NCBI GenBank assembly: GCA_001595385.3
Contig: LVEI03000001.1
Location: 1,083,501 to 1,147,500, forward strand
Source of the DNA: Deltaproteobacteria bacterium GWC2_55_46
GTDB taxonomy: Bacteria > Desulfobacterota > GWC2-55-46
Reading direction: 5' to 3'
DNA: 64,000 bases
A program made the position numbers and the translations under genes. This document shows, in pieces, positions 26,915 to 34,704 of the stretch. Numbering within the stretch: position 1 is the first letter of the stretch; every line of letters begins with the position of its first letter. The notes beneath the pieces are model-generated. The model saw only the letters and a list, made by a program, of their open reading frames with translations, had not been told where the DNA came from and ran no database searches.

Positions 26915-28279
26915 TCAAGCCAGTTCAGCCTCTTTAAGCCTCTTGTAGAAGGCCTTTCTGGAGATACCGAGCATCTTCGCGGCCTTTGATTTGTTGCCTT
27001 TGCACTCCTGCAGTGTCTTTGTTACAGCATCAAGTGCCATCTCCTTGAGGGTCAGGGCAGATGAGTGGCGCCGTGGGGCGCTTCCAGCGGACCGTGTGCC
27101 GAGCAGGAATTCCTCCGGGAGCTCTTTGATCGTTATCCTGTCTTTTTTCGCGAGGACCACGGCCCGTTCAACTACGTTTTTGAGCTGCCTTATGTTGCCG
27201 GGCCATGGATAGCCCTCGAAGATCCTCATGACGTCGTCGGATATCGTGAGGAGCTTTTTCTCCCTCAGGCATACCTCGCTGAGGAACTCGGACAATATGA
27301 GCGGCAGGTCGGCCCTCCTCTCCCTCAGCGGCGGCACCGTAAGCTGCACGACGTTTATCCTGTAGAAGAGGTCCCTTCTGAACGTGCCATGCTCGACCTC
27401 TGCCTTCAGGTCCCTGTTGGTAGAGCATATGAGCCGGAAGTTTACCTTTATCTTCTTGCTGCTCCCGAGCCTCTCCATCTCGCGCTCCTGGAGCACCCTC
27501 AGAAGTTTCGCCTGGAGCTGAAGCTCCAGCTCCCCTATTTCATCGAGGAAGAGCGTGCCGCCTTCGGCCTCTTCGAACCTCCCGATCCTTGTGGAGAGCG
27601 CGCCCGTGAAAGAGCCTTTCTGGTAGCCGAAGAACTCCGCCTCCATCAGCTCTCGCGGGAACGCGGCGCAGTTCACCGCCACGAAGGGATTCTCGCGCCG
27701 CGAGCTCGTATAATGAAGCGTCTTGGCGATGAGCTCCTTGCCGGTGCCTGTCTCGCCGGTTATCAGCACGCTCGAAGCGGTGTTCTTTACAGACTCGATC
27801 ATCTCGACTATTTTTCGCATCTCGTGCGTGGTGCCAATGATGAAGTGCTGGATATGCTCGGAGGAGAGCCTTTTCCGAAGCGTGTCGACCTCGCGCTTAA
27901 GGCGCCTCTGCTCAAGGGCCCTGGCGAGTATGCCTTTTAGCTTAAGGTAGTCCGGCGGCTTGATGAAATAATAGAACGCGCCCCTGGTCATGGCCTGGAC
28001 AGCCGAATCGACGCTGCCGTAAGCGGTAAGGAAGATGACCGGCACGTCCGGGTGCCTCTCGGAAGCGTACTCGAAGAGCTGCATGCCGTTTTTCCCCGGC
28101 AGCTTTATATCGGTTATGACAGCGTCGAGGTCCTCTGAATCCATGAGCTCGATGCCCTGCTCGGCTGTCATCGCGCTCAATATATGATAGCCTTCCTCCG
28201 CGAGGATGGCCGAGAGGACCTTTACGGCGTTTGGCTCGTCGTCTATTATCGCTATCTTCGCTCTTACAGTTGAATTCAT
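26915..28279 (-). CDS. NtrC-family sigma-54 response regulator
   Basis: 454 residues: a receiver (IIDDEP, phospho-acceptor Asp57 in VITDIKLPG, Lys107), an AAA+ domain (Walker A GETGTGKE at 175-182; GSFTGA at 222-227, a variant of the sigma-54 contact loop GAFTGA; Walker B TLFLDEIGE) and a C-terminal Fis-type helix-turn-helix (KSKAAKMLGISRKAFYKRL). It activates sigma-54 promoters when phosphorylated. It overlaps the kinase gene (ATGA). The receiver looks like AtoC/NtrC rather than the PrsR proteins usual in PEP-CTERM loci, so I do not call it prsR. Its targets are probably the downstream operon. Confidence 0.9.
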   Translation of the reverse strand: MNSTVRAKIAIIDDEPNAVKVLSAILAEEGYHILSAMTAEQGIELMDSEDLDAVITDIKLPGKNGMQLFEYASERHPDVPVIFLTAYGSVDSAVQAMTRGAFYYFIKPPDYLKLKGILARALEQRRLKREVDTLRKRLSSEHIQHFIIGTTHEMRKIVEMIESVKNTASSVLITGETGTGKELIAKTLHYTSSRRENPFVAVNCAAFPRELMEAEFFGYQKGSFTGALSTRIGRFEEAEGGTLFLDEIGELELQLQAKLLRVLQEREMERLGSSKKIKVNFRLICSTNRDLKAEVEHGTFRRDLFYRINVVQLTVPPLRERRADLPLILSEFLSEVCLREKKLLTISDDVMRIFEGYPWPGNIRQLKNVVERAVVLAKKDRITIKELPEEFLLGTRSAGSAPRRHSSALTLKEMALDAVTKTLQECKGNKSKAAKMLGISRKAFYKRLKEAELA

Positions 28280-29283
28280 CCGGCAAAACCATCAGCCGCG
28301 GGGATGTACAGGCGCACGAGGGTGCCCCCCTTGCCGCTTTTTATGTCCATGCGCCCGCCGTTCTGCCTTACCAGCTCCCGCGTAAGGAGGAGGCCGAAGC
28401 CCTTGCCTTCGCCCTTTTTCGGGAATACAAGGACGTCCTCGCCAAAGAGCTGCAAGCCGGGGCCGGTATCAGATATCTCGATTACGACCATGCAGTTGCC
28501 GTTATCATTGTCAACAGATGTCTTTACGCTGAACCCATCTCCTGCCTTCAATACCTCTATCGCGTTATTCACGATGTTGAGTATGGCATGCTCTATCTGG
28601 AAGGAGTTGGCCTGCGCCGGAGGGACGTCCCCGTACGAATAGGTGAACCTGATATCCCTGGAAGCGGCCTGCAGGGCCGTCAGCATCTCTATCTTCTTTA
28701 TGATGTCGTTTACATCCACCTCTGATATCTCGGCTTCAGATACCGAGGAGCTCAAAAACCTTGAGATGAAATCGTTGAGCCGTTTTGCCTCAAGCTCGAT
28801 AATATCCGTAAACTCCTTCAGGGTACTTTCCTGAGGATACCTTCCCCTCAAATAGACGACCGCGCCCATTATGGCGTTTAGCGGGTTTCTGACGCTATGC
28901 ACAAACGCGGTCGCCGTCCTGCCGGTATCAATGAGGCTCTGGATGCCGGTCGTCGCGCTCTCGGGCCTGGCGGGATATGTCCGTATCTGGACCTCTGCCC
29001 CGCCTGCCCTGTGCCGCTTATCCATGATCGGGCTTATCTCGACGTCGGACTTGACCTGTCCAAGGACGGAGTTGAAGTAATGCCCCTTGATGGCAACGGG
29101 GCGGGCGGTCCTCAGCACCTTTACAAGAGCGTCCCTGTTATCAACGAATATCCTGGGCAGCACCATATAATACTTCTTGCCCAGGGCGTTGCCTGCGGCT
29201 ATGCCGGTAGCCTGTACGGCATCCTGGTTCCAGACGTTCACTATGAGCCTGGAATCGGTCCCGAATTTAAAGCTTTTCTCCAT
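28276..29283 (-). CDS. NtrB-like soluble sensor histidine kinase
   Basis: 335 residues without membrane helices. The N-terminal ~110 residues look like a PAS-type domain (NVWNQDAVQATGIAAGNALGKKYYMVLP). The His box is AFVHSVRNPLNAIMG (His129). The ATPase domain has an N box (LNIVNNAIEVL), DTGPG and GKGFGLLLTREL. It probably phosphorylates the NtrC-like regulator encoded by the overlapping downstream gene. Canonical PrsK kinases are far longer and membrane-bound, so input sensing here should differ and be cytoplasmic. Confidence 0.88.
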   Translation of the reverse strand: MEKSFKFGTDSRLIVNVWNQDAVQATGIAAGNALGKKYYMVLPRIFVDNRDALVKVLRTARPVAIKGHYFNSVLGQVKSDVEISPIMDKRHRAGGAEVQIRTYPARPESATTGIQSLIDTGRTATAFVHSVRNPLNAIMGAVVYLRGRYPQESTLKEFTDIIELEAKRLNDFISRFLSSSVSEAEISEVDVNDIIKKIEMLTALQAASRDIRFTYSYGDVPPAQANSFQIEHAILNIVNNAIEVLKAGDGFSVKTSVDNDNGNCMVVIEISDTGPGLQLFGEDVLVFPKKGEGKGFGLLLTRELVRQNGGRMDIKSGKGGTLVRLYIPAADGFAG

Positions 29284-29579
29284 CTCAGATCATCCCCTGT
29301 GAAATAACCGCCCCTGCGTAAAAGATGGTTTGAAATCACCCACATTATATCGGATCTACCCGGACCGCCGGCAAAACCTGTTCACAGTCCAGAACCGGAC
29401 CGTGAAACCAGCTTGCATTCAACTGCGCTATTATGATAAATCTTTTTCGGACGATTCTGAAAAATATTTAATTTTACATGTATTTAGCCGGAGACGGCCC
29501 TGCGAAATAAGCAATCGCATTATACATTTTCCTGAATTTTTCCGCTTTCTGAATTTTTCAGCAACAGAAAGGTTGCCCG
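29284..29579. other. AT-rich divergent intergenic region
   Basis: This 296-base region separates the minus-strand kinase and the plus-strand protease gene and must carry promoters in both directions. It includes a direct repeat CTGAATTTTTC at 29532-29542 and 29549-29559 (17-base period). A TTTTTC/GAAAAA inverted repeat lies near 29443-29465. A minus-strand TATAAT is at 29344-29349 but lacks a good -35 box. No small gene is evident. Confidence 0.4.
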
Positions 29580-30266
29580 CTGAGAAGAGATATCCTTGTC
29601 CGCGTCCTTCCCTTCGCCCTTTTCATGGCCCTTATCGGCGCCGAGGAAGGACTACGTTATCTTTCCCCCTACCTCGGGCTATCCATCGGTACAGGCGCTG
29701 CCGTCTATTTTTATCCCATGAAGATCGTCGCGGCCGGCCTGGCGCTCCTGTACTTCCGGAAAGATTACGACGAGCTATGCTTTCGCGACCTCCTGCGTCC
29801 GGCCATGACCGCGCAGAGCATACTGGCCGGACTGGCCATATTCATACTCTGGATAAACATGGATTGGGGCTTCGCGAGGTTCGGCCCGGCGGAAGCCTTC
29901 GATCCAGGCTCCATCGAAAATGATACCAACAGAGCCCTGTACATCGCGACCAGGCTTTTCGGAGCGTCTGTACTCGTACCCGTGATGGAAGAGATATTCT
30001 GGAGGTCTTTTCTTCTAAGGTACATCGCGAACCCGGACTTCAGGGGCGTGGCGATCGGGGCCTGGGCGCTTACGCCCTTTCTGGCGATCACTGTACTTTT
30101 CGGCCTCGAGCATAACATGGTAGCCGCGGGATTGATGGCAGGGGCCGCCTATAACCTGCTCCTCTTCAGGACCCGGAGCATAGCGCAGTGCGTAATCGCC
30201 CACTCGACAACGAATCTCGCCCTGGGCATCTACGTTATGATGACCGGGAGCTGGCAGTTCTGGTGA
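29580..30266 (+). CDS. CPBP/CAAX-type intramembrane protease, PEP-CTERM-associated
   Basis: About 228 residues, mostly membrane helices. The CPBP/Abi motifs are MEEIFWRSF (EExxxR near 137), FGLEHNM (His near 176) and AHSTTNLALG (His/Asn near 208). Relatives of this family accompany exosortase loci and may process sorting intermediates. The start is uncertain: an ATG at 29625 has no ribosome-binding site and would cut into the first helix, while the in-frame CTG at 29580 has AAAGG seven bases ahead and gives the full LVRVLPFALFMALIGAEEG helix. The frame is closed by a stop at 29550-29552. Confidence 0.72.
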   Translation: MRRDILVRVLPFALFMALIGAEEGLRYLSPYLGLSIGTGAAVYFYPMKIVAAGLALLYFRKDYDELCFRDLLRPAMTAQSILAGLAIFILWINMDWGFARFGPAEAFDPGSIENDTNRALYIATRLFGASVLVPVMEEIFWRSFLLRYIANPDFRGVAIGAWALTPFLAITVLFGLEHNMVAAGLMAGAAYNLLLFRTRSIAQCVIAHSTTNLALGIYVMMTGSWQFW

Positions 30267-30354
30267 TCCGCTTTAGTATCGACTACGGTCCACGGGGATT
30301 TTCGCGGGATCTTCAGGCGGCGGATTTTAAGGCCGGTATCATGATCCCACAGAT

Positions 30355-31038
30355 TCAGATACTGTAGGTGCTGTCCCTCTCCCAATCAGTGAAGAAATGG
30401 AAGAGCTCTGGTTTGCGCTGGGCTATCTGGCGCTCGATATTGCTTATCCTGGCTATATAGGGGATCCTGTTGCCGTGATACTCCGTGACGTCCCCGATCT
30501 GGTTGAAGACCACGCCGGAGACCTTCAGGAGCTGAAAGAGGCTCTTTTCCATTACAGCATACCAATTGACCACGCCCAGCCACTTGCTCTCCCTGTACAT
30601 GGCCTTGTAAAGCCCGAGCACTATCTCTGGACGGCGGCGCTGGCTGTGGCCCGCTGACGAGGACTCGTCCACGGTAGAGCCGCTGGCGCCGTACAGGTCG
30701 TCGCCAGCCCTTCTCCTGTAGAGCTTGCTTATCGCGAGCCGCGAGACCTCTACAGCGCTGTCTTTTGGGACTTGAGAGGTATCGAGCCTGGTCTTGCAGT
30801 GTTTCTCGATGGGAAAGCCGAGCTCTGACGACTTTATTAGCCTTACCGTCCCGACTATGTTGTCATGCCTGTCCTTGGCTATGAAGTGCACCGAGTGCTC
30901 GTCGTACTCGTCCCTTTCCGTCCCCGAGGGGTGGTCCGCGGTCGACTCAAACCCGCATTCGAGGCAGTAGACCTGGTACCGGAGCTTGAAAACCTCCTTC
31001 AGCTCGTCTTCAGTCTCTACCCGCTTGAATGTGAACAT
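30355..31038 (-). CDS. PEP-CTERM/exosortase system-associated acyltransferase
   Basis: About 227 residues. The start FTFKRVETEDELKEVFKLRYQVYCLECGFE is typical of the GNAT-like, autoinducer-synthase-related family found beside exosortases. AVEVSRLAISKLYRR and GLYKAMYRESKWLGVVNWYAVMEKSL are the later conserved blocks. It may acylate the sorting product or a signal molecule; the substrate is not known. The ATG at 31038 matches the family start; a longer frame begins at 31143. It sits convergent to the CPBP protease gene and downstream of the PEP-CTERM gene. Confidence 0.82.
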   Translation of the reverse strand: MFTFKRVETEDELKEVFKLRYQVYCLECGFESTADHPSGTERDEYDEHSVHFIAKDRHDNIVGTVRLIKSSELGFPIEKHCKTRLDTSQVPKDSAVEVSRLAISKLYRRRAGDDLYGASGSTVDESSSAGHSQRRRPEIVLGLYKAMYRESKWLGVVNWYAVMEKSLFQLLKVSGVVFNQIGDVTEYHGNRIPYIARISNIERQIAQRKPELFHFFTDWERDSTYSI

Positions 31039-31182
31039 AGGAACGCCGCCCTGTATAGGGTTAGTGAGAATCCGCTGAGTGAGTGAGGGCAGGCGTATCA
31101 TGCCTGCGGGAAAAATACTATCATATTCATCTACTTGCCGCAAAGGAAATCAGGATGAGAGCGGCCACGGGATAAGGGTGTC

Positions 31183-31211
31183 GCCGGTCCAGGCCTTGAG
31201 CCTGGACCGGC
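31183..31211 (-). terminator. Strong hairpin after the PEP-CTERM gene
   Basis: A perfect 12-base GC-rich inverted repeat (GCCGGTCCAGGC / GCCTGGACCGGC) with a 5-base loop lies 20 bases past the PEP-CTERM stop. There is no U-tract on the minus strand, so it may end transcription only partly, or stabilise the 3' end and separate this gene from the acyltransferase gene. Confidence 0.5.
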
Positions 31212-31231
31212 AATTAAAGTATTACTCCGTC

Positions 31232-31951
31232 CTAAATGAGGCCTTCACGCCTGATACGCGTGACCATAACCCCAGCGAGACCTATCCCTAACAAGGCTAT
31301 GACCGAGGGCTCAGGGACGGCCGTTGGAGGGTCATCGAAAAAAGCATAGCTATTGGTTTCACCATCACCAGCATTCTTTACCTGGTATTGCAGGGTATAA
31401 GTACCCGTAGCTGATGCTGTCCAGCTCCAGTGTTCCCACGGAAGGGGCCCAAGATCGACCTCCTCGCCGGTATATTCTCCTTCGGGAGTGGTTATCTTGT
31501 AGCCCAGATCAAATGAGTCGGCGTACCAGGGCTCAGCCACGACATCGCCCTCGCCATTCAAGACGCTTATCAAGGCATAGTCGTTGTAATCACTTGCATC
31601 AATGGCGGAATACGGAAAATATACCTCATCACCGCAACAGAAAGTAGCCCAGCCTTCGACCGTCTCCCCTTCGTTTAAAGAAAAACTTTGGGAGAGGGTT
31701 GTGAAATCACCAGCTACCGTTGTAAGTATCGCAAAATAATTTCCATCCACCGGGGTATAAGTGACTATATCGGGACGCTCGTACCCCCCTTCGTCTGTCG
31801 GCCCAGTCCAACTTGTCACTACATCAATTGCGCCATCTTCAACCCAGCCCGATGTATCGCCCGTCTCAAAACCAAGGTTTACCGGCTGCGAGTACGCGTT
31901 AGAGGAAAGACCCAGCACAGAAAACGCGGCTACAGCCAAAAGCCTTTTCAT
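31232..31951 (-). CDS. PEP-CTERM sorting-domain protein (exosortase substrate)
   Basis: 239 residues. A signal peptide (MKRLLAVAAFSVLGLSSNAYS) is followed by a beta-rich domain beginning NLGFETGDTSGW, which recurs among PEP-CTERM proteins. The tripartite C-terminal sorting signal is VPEPS, a helix (VIALLGIGLAGVMV) and a basic end (TRIRREG). Exosortase A should cleave at the PEP box and pass the protein to the surface or the exopolysaccharide. A CC pair (ATFCCGDEV) could form a disulfide. It is the only PEP-CTERM substrate seen here. GGGGGG precedes the ATG. Confidence 0.93.
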   Translation of the reverse strand: MKRLLAVAAFSVLGLSSNAYSQPVNLGFETGDTSGWVEDGAIDVVTSWTGPTDEGGYERPDIVTYTPVDGNYFAILTTVAGDFTTLSQSFSLNEGETVEGWATFCCGDEVYFPYSAIDASDYNDYALISVLNGEGDVVAEPWYADSFDLGYKITTPEGEYTGEEVDLGPLPWEHWSWTASATGTYTLQYQVKNAGDGETNSYAFFDDPPTAVPEPSVIALLGIGLAGVMVTRIRREGLI

Positions 31952-32023
31952 AGCCCAGCCCCCCTTTTGCAGGTTGTTTGTTAAAAGTATAACAGAGAAG
32001 TTGAACTATGCTGGTTCACCCGC

Positions 32024-32061
32024 AAAATAAAAGCGGGTCAAGGTTTTATCCCCGAACCCGC
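32024..32061 (-). terminator. Rho-independent terminator of ilvA
   Basis: On the minus strand GCGGGT (32061-32056) pairs with ACCCGC (32038-32033), followed by a TTTTATTTT tract. A second GCGGGT at 32023-32018 offers an alternative pairing with the same ACCCGC, so the hairpin may switch partners. Confidence 0.6.
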
Positions 32062-32087
32062 AAAAGCACACACAAAAAAGGCGGCCC

Positions 32088-33284
32088 CTATCCCCCCACC
32101 ACATAGCCCTTCTCGCCGAGCGCCTTAAGTATCCTCTCCGAATGCTCGTGCCCCTCAACCTCGAGTATTATCTCAAGCCTTATAGAGCCTACAGACACAT
32201 CTACCGCCTCCCTCTGGTGTATCACATGGAGTATATTGGCCTTGAGCGCGGCTATCTCGGCGGTGAGGCGCGCTAAAGACCCCGGCTCATCGGGTATGAT
32301 GGTCGTTATCTTCAAGATCCTGCCCTCTCGCAGCAGGCCCAGCCTTATCACCCTGTCAAGGGTGGTTACGTCTATGTTGCCGCCGCTTAAGACAAATACC
32401 GCCTTACGGGTCGATCCGGGGAGCTTGCCTTCCATCGCTGCTGCCACAGGCACCGCCCCTGCCCCTTCGACTATGAGCTTTTTCCTTTCAAGGAGCTTTA
32501 CTATCGCCCCCGCGATAGAGTCCTCGCCGACGTCGACCACCCTGTCGACATATCTTTTTATTACCTCGAATGTCTTCTCCCCGACTCGCTTTACCGCTAT
32601 GCCGTCGGCTATGGTCGGCCTCTGCTCTACCACGCTCGGCGCGCCCCTTTTTATCGACTCGACGCACGAGCTTGACGCCGCGGCCTCGACCCCGACCACG
32701 GTTATTCCACCGCGTGTTTCCTTCAAGGCCGTCGCTATGCCAGAGATGAGCCCGCCGCCGCCCACGGGGACGACGACGGTATCTGCCTGGGGCACGGCCG
32801 CGAGTATCTCCAGGCCTATCGTCCCCTGCCCTGCCATGACCTGGTAGTCGTCGAATGGGTGGATGAAGAAGAGCCCCTTTTCTCTGGCAAGGTCTTTTGC
32901 GTATCTGTATGATTCGAAAAAATTCCTGCCATGGAATACGACCTCGCCGCCGTAGCCCTTTGTGGCTACGAACTTCACGATGGGCGTCGTCTCAGGCATG
33001 ACTATGAGGGACCTTACCCCGAGAAGCGTAGATGCCCAGGCCACCCCCTGCGCGTGGTTGCCTGACGAGGCGGTTATGACCCCGGTGGACTTTTCCGCGT
33101 CCGTTAGTGACGAGATCTTGAAGTACGCCCCCCTGGCCTTGAACGAGCCGGTCTTCTGGAAGTTCTCCAATTTAAGGAAGCATTCAAAGCCGAAGAGTTG
33201 GGAGAGGCTGGAAGAGAATATTACGGGGGTGTTACTTACTATGCCTTTTATCCTTTGGGCGGCCTCCTTTATAAGCTCTATCAT
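32088..33284 (-). CDS. ilvA: Threonine ammonia-lyase (threonine dehydratase) with ACT domain
   Basis: About 398 residues. The PLP-lysine motif is TGSFKARGAY (about 47-56), the serine/threonine loop SSGNHAQGVAWA, and the glycine-rich phosphate loop VPVGGGGLISG. A C-terminal ACT-like domain (about 325-398, ITTIIPDEPGSLARLTAEI) fits the one-ACT type. It deaminates threonine to 2-oxobutanoate for isoleucine synthesis; short forms can be catabolic. The ATG at 33284 has GGGG just upstream and starts at the conserved domain; a TTG at 33314 is less likely. It is a single gene with its own terminator. Confidence 0.93.
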   Translation of the reverse strand: MIELIKEAAQRIKGIVSNTPVIFSSSLSQLFGFECFLKLENFQKTGSFKARGAYFKISSLTDAEKSTGVITASSGNHAQGVAWASTLLGVRSLIVMPETTPIVKFVATKGYGGEVVFHGRNFFESYRYAKDLAREKGLFFIHPFDDYQVMAGQGTIGLEILAAVPQADTVVVPVGGGGLISGIATALKETRGGITVVGVEAAASSSCVESIKRGAPSVVEQRPTIADGIAVKRVGEKTFEVIKRYVDRVVDVGEDSIAGAIVKLLERKKLIVEGAGAVPVAAAMEGKLPGSTRKAVFVLSGGNIDVTTLDRVIRLGLLREGRILKITTIIPDEPGSLARLTAEIAALKANILHVIHQREAVDVSVGSIRLEIILEVEGHEHSERILKALGEKGYVVGG

Positions 33285-33346
33285 AAGCCCCCGTTGAGCT
33301 GCCGGTTTTGGCAACCGTGAAGAACTCCGATTATATCCAGGCTGCC

Positions 33347-34078
33347 CTAAAGCCTCTGCCGCAACGCCTCAAAGATCGCCACAGCCCCGGCCTGCGCCGC
33401 GTTCAAAGAGTTCACCTGCCCGCGCATGGGGATCGATACGCAGAAATCACAGCTCTCGCGAACAAGCCTCCTTATGCCCTTGCCCTCGCTCCCTATGACT
33501 ACGCATAAGTCCCTGTCGAGATCGGCGGTGTAGACCGTATCCCGGCACCCGGCCTCTACAGCCACGGTCCAGACCCCCTCCTCCTTGAGCTTCTCTATCG
33601 CGCGTACGAGGTTCACCTCTCTTGCTATCCTCGTATGCTCGGTAGCCCCGGCTGAGGCCTTAACAACGGTTGGCGTCACCTCGCTCGCCCTGTCCTTCGG
33701 GATTATGACGCCGTGGAGACCGGCTGCGTTGGCGGTGCGGATAAGCGAGCCCAGGTTCTGCGGGTCCTGGATAGAATCGAGTATGAGGAAGAATGCCTGT
33801 TCTTTACTCTCCTTCCAGAAGGAGATGAGGTCCTCTATATCGTAGTATTTGAACTCTTCATGGATCAGCGCGGCCACACCCTGGTGCCTGTCGGTGCCCG
33901 CAAGCCTTCTTATCTCTTCCTCGGGCATCCTCGCGACTTCGATATTTCTCTGGCGCGCGTGCCTGATTATATCCAAAGCGGCCTTGCCTGTCCTGCCCTC
34001 GGCCAACAGGATCCTGTCTATGGCAGATGCGGCCTTTAAAGCCTCCAGGACCGGGTTTATCCCGTAAACTGTCCTCAC
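33347..34078 (-). CDS. rlmB: 23S rRNA 2'-O-methyltransferase, RlmB/TrmH (SpoU) family
   Basis: About 243 residues. An N-terminal substrate-binding domain (VYGINPVLEALKAASAIDRIL) is followed by the SpoU knot: LDSIQDPQNLGSLIRTANAAG, VVIGSEGKGIRRLV and VSIPMRGQVNSLNAAQAGAV, which are motifs 1-3. It methylates G2251 of 23S rRNA in relatives. The GTG at 34078 overlaps the upstream stop (GTGA); a second GTG is at 34093. It is coupled to the TPR lipoprotein gene. Confidence 0.92.
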   Translation of the reverse strand: MRTVYGINPVLEALKAASAIDRILLAEGRTGKAALDIIRHARQRNIEVARMPEEEIRRLAGTDRHQGVAALIHEEFKYYDIEDLISFWKESKEQAFFLILDSIQDPQNLGSLIRTANAAGLHGVIIPKDRASEVTPTVVKASAGATEHTRIAREVNLVRAIEKLKEEGVWTVAVEAGCRDTVYTADLDRDLCVVIGSEGKGIRRLVRESCDFCVSIPMRGQVNSLNAAQAGAVAIFEALRQRL

Positions 34079-34704
34079 AGCCCTTCTTTCCACTCCGGCG
34101 CTTTTATCGCCTTGAGCTTCTCTTCTATGACAGAAGCCTTCTCGAGCTTGCCGCTTTTTTCATAAAGCTCGCCTAAGTGAGAATATATCTCTGCAAGCGC
34201 CCCAGGGCGCCCGGCAGGCACGGCGTCCGCGGCCTTAAGGAAGCTCCCCTCAGCCGCCTCGTACTCCCCTGCCCTCAACTGGATAACGCCGAGAGTGTCG
34301 AGGTAGCTGTAGCCGCCTTCGCCCGACATCCTTACCGCCTTCTCAACCATAGAGCGCGCCCCCTCCATATCGCCCTTTTCCATCAGGAGCCAGCCCAGGT
34401 TGTTGTAGAACTCAGGCGCTTCCCTTAGCTCTATCGCCCTACCATAGCTTTTTTCCGCCTTTGGGTACTCCTTCATCCTGAGATAAACATTCCCGATGGC
34501 GAAGTAGACGTTCGCCTCTTTCGTATCTATTGATTTGGCGCTGTCGTACTCGCGTAAAGCGAGGTCATACTTGCCCTGAGACTCGTAGATGGCCCCCAGC
34601 CTCATGTGCTCGTTTAATGAAAGCGGGTCGGGCCCCGCGACCTTTATTACCCCGCAGGAGGAGAGGATGACGCTTAAAATAAAAAACAGGGTCAGTCTTT
34701 TCAT
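34075..34704 (-). CDS. TPR lipoprotein, linked to a PA2778-type peptidase
   Basis: 209 residues with a lipoprotein signal (MKRLTLFFILSVILSSCG; Cys near 17). About four TPR units follow (AIYESQGKYDLALREYDSA onward). The ATG at 34704 overlaps the upstream peptidase stop (TGATG). It is probably anchored in the periplasm beside the C39-like peptidase and may present its substrate. In related genomes the peptidase gene carries TPRs itself or has a TPR neighbour. Confidence 0.75.
   Translation of the reverse strand: MKRLTLFFILSVILSSCGVIKVAGPDPLSLNEHMRLGAIYESQGKYDLALREYDSAKSIDTKEANVYFAIGNVYLRMKEYPKAEKSYGRAIELREAPEFYNNLGWLLMEKGDMEGARSMVEKAVRMSGEGGYSYLDTLGVIQLRAGEYEAAEGSFLKAADAVPAGRPGALAEIYSHLGELYEKSGKLEKASVIEEKLKAIKAPEWKEGL

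Noticed and set aside
27065-27940. Long plus-strand reading frame opposite the NtrC-like gene
   Set aside because: It is antisense to a well-supported AAA+ regulator, and its protein shows no recognisable domain; GC-rich codon bias opens such frames.
26915-28279. Naming the response regulator prsR
   Set aside because: The receiver sequence resembles AtoC/NtrC rather than the PrsR type, and the partner kinase is not PrsK-like.
29344-29372. Sigma-70 promoter for the kinase gene (minus strand)
   Set aside because: A TATAAT is present, but the best -35 match (TTGCCG) is 19 bases away, so support is too weak to list as a promoter.
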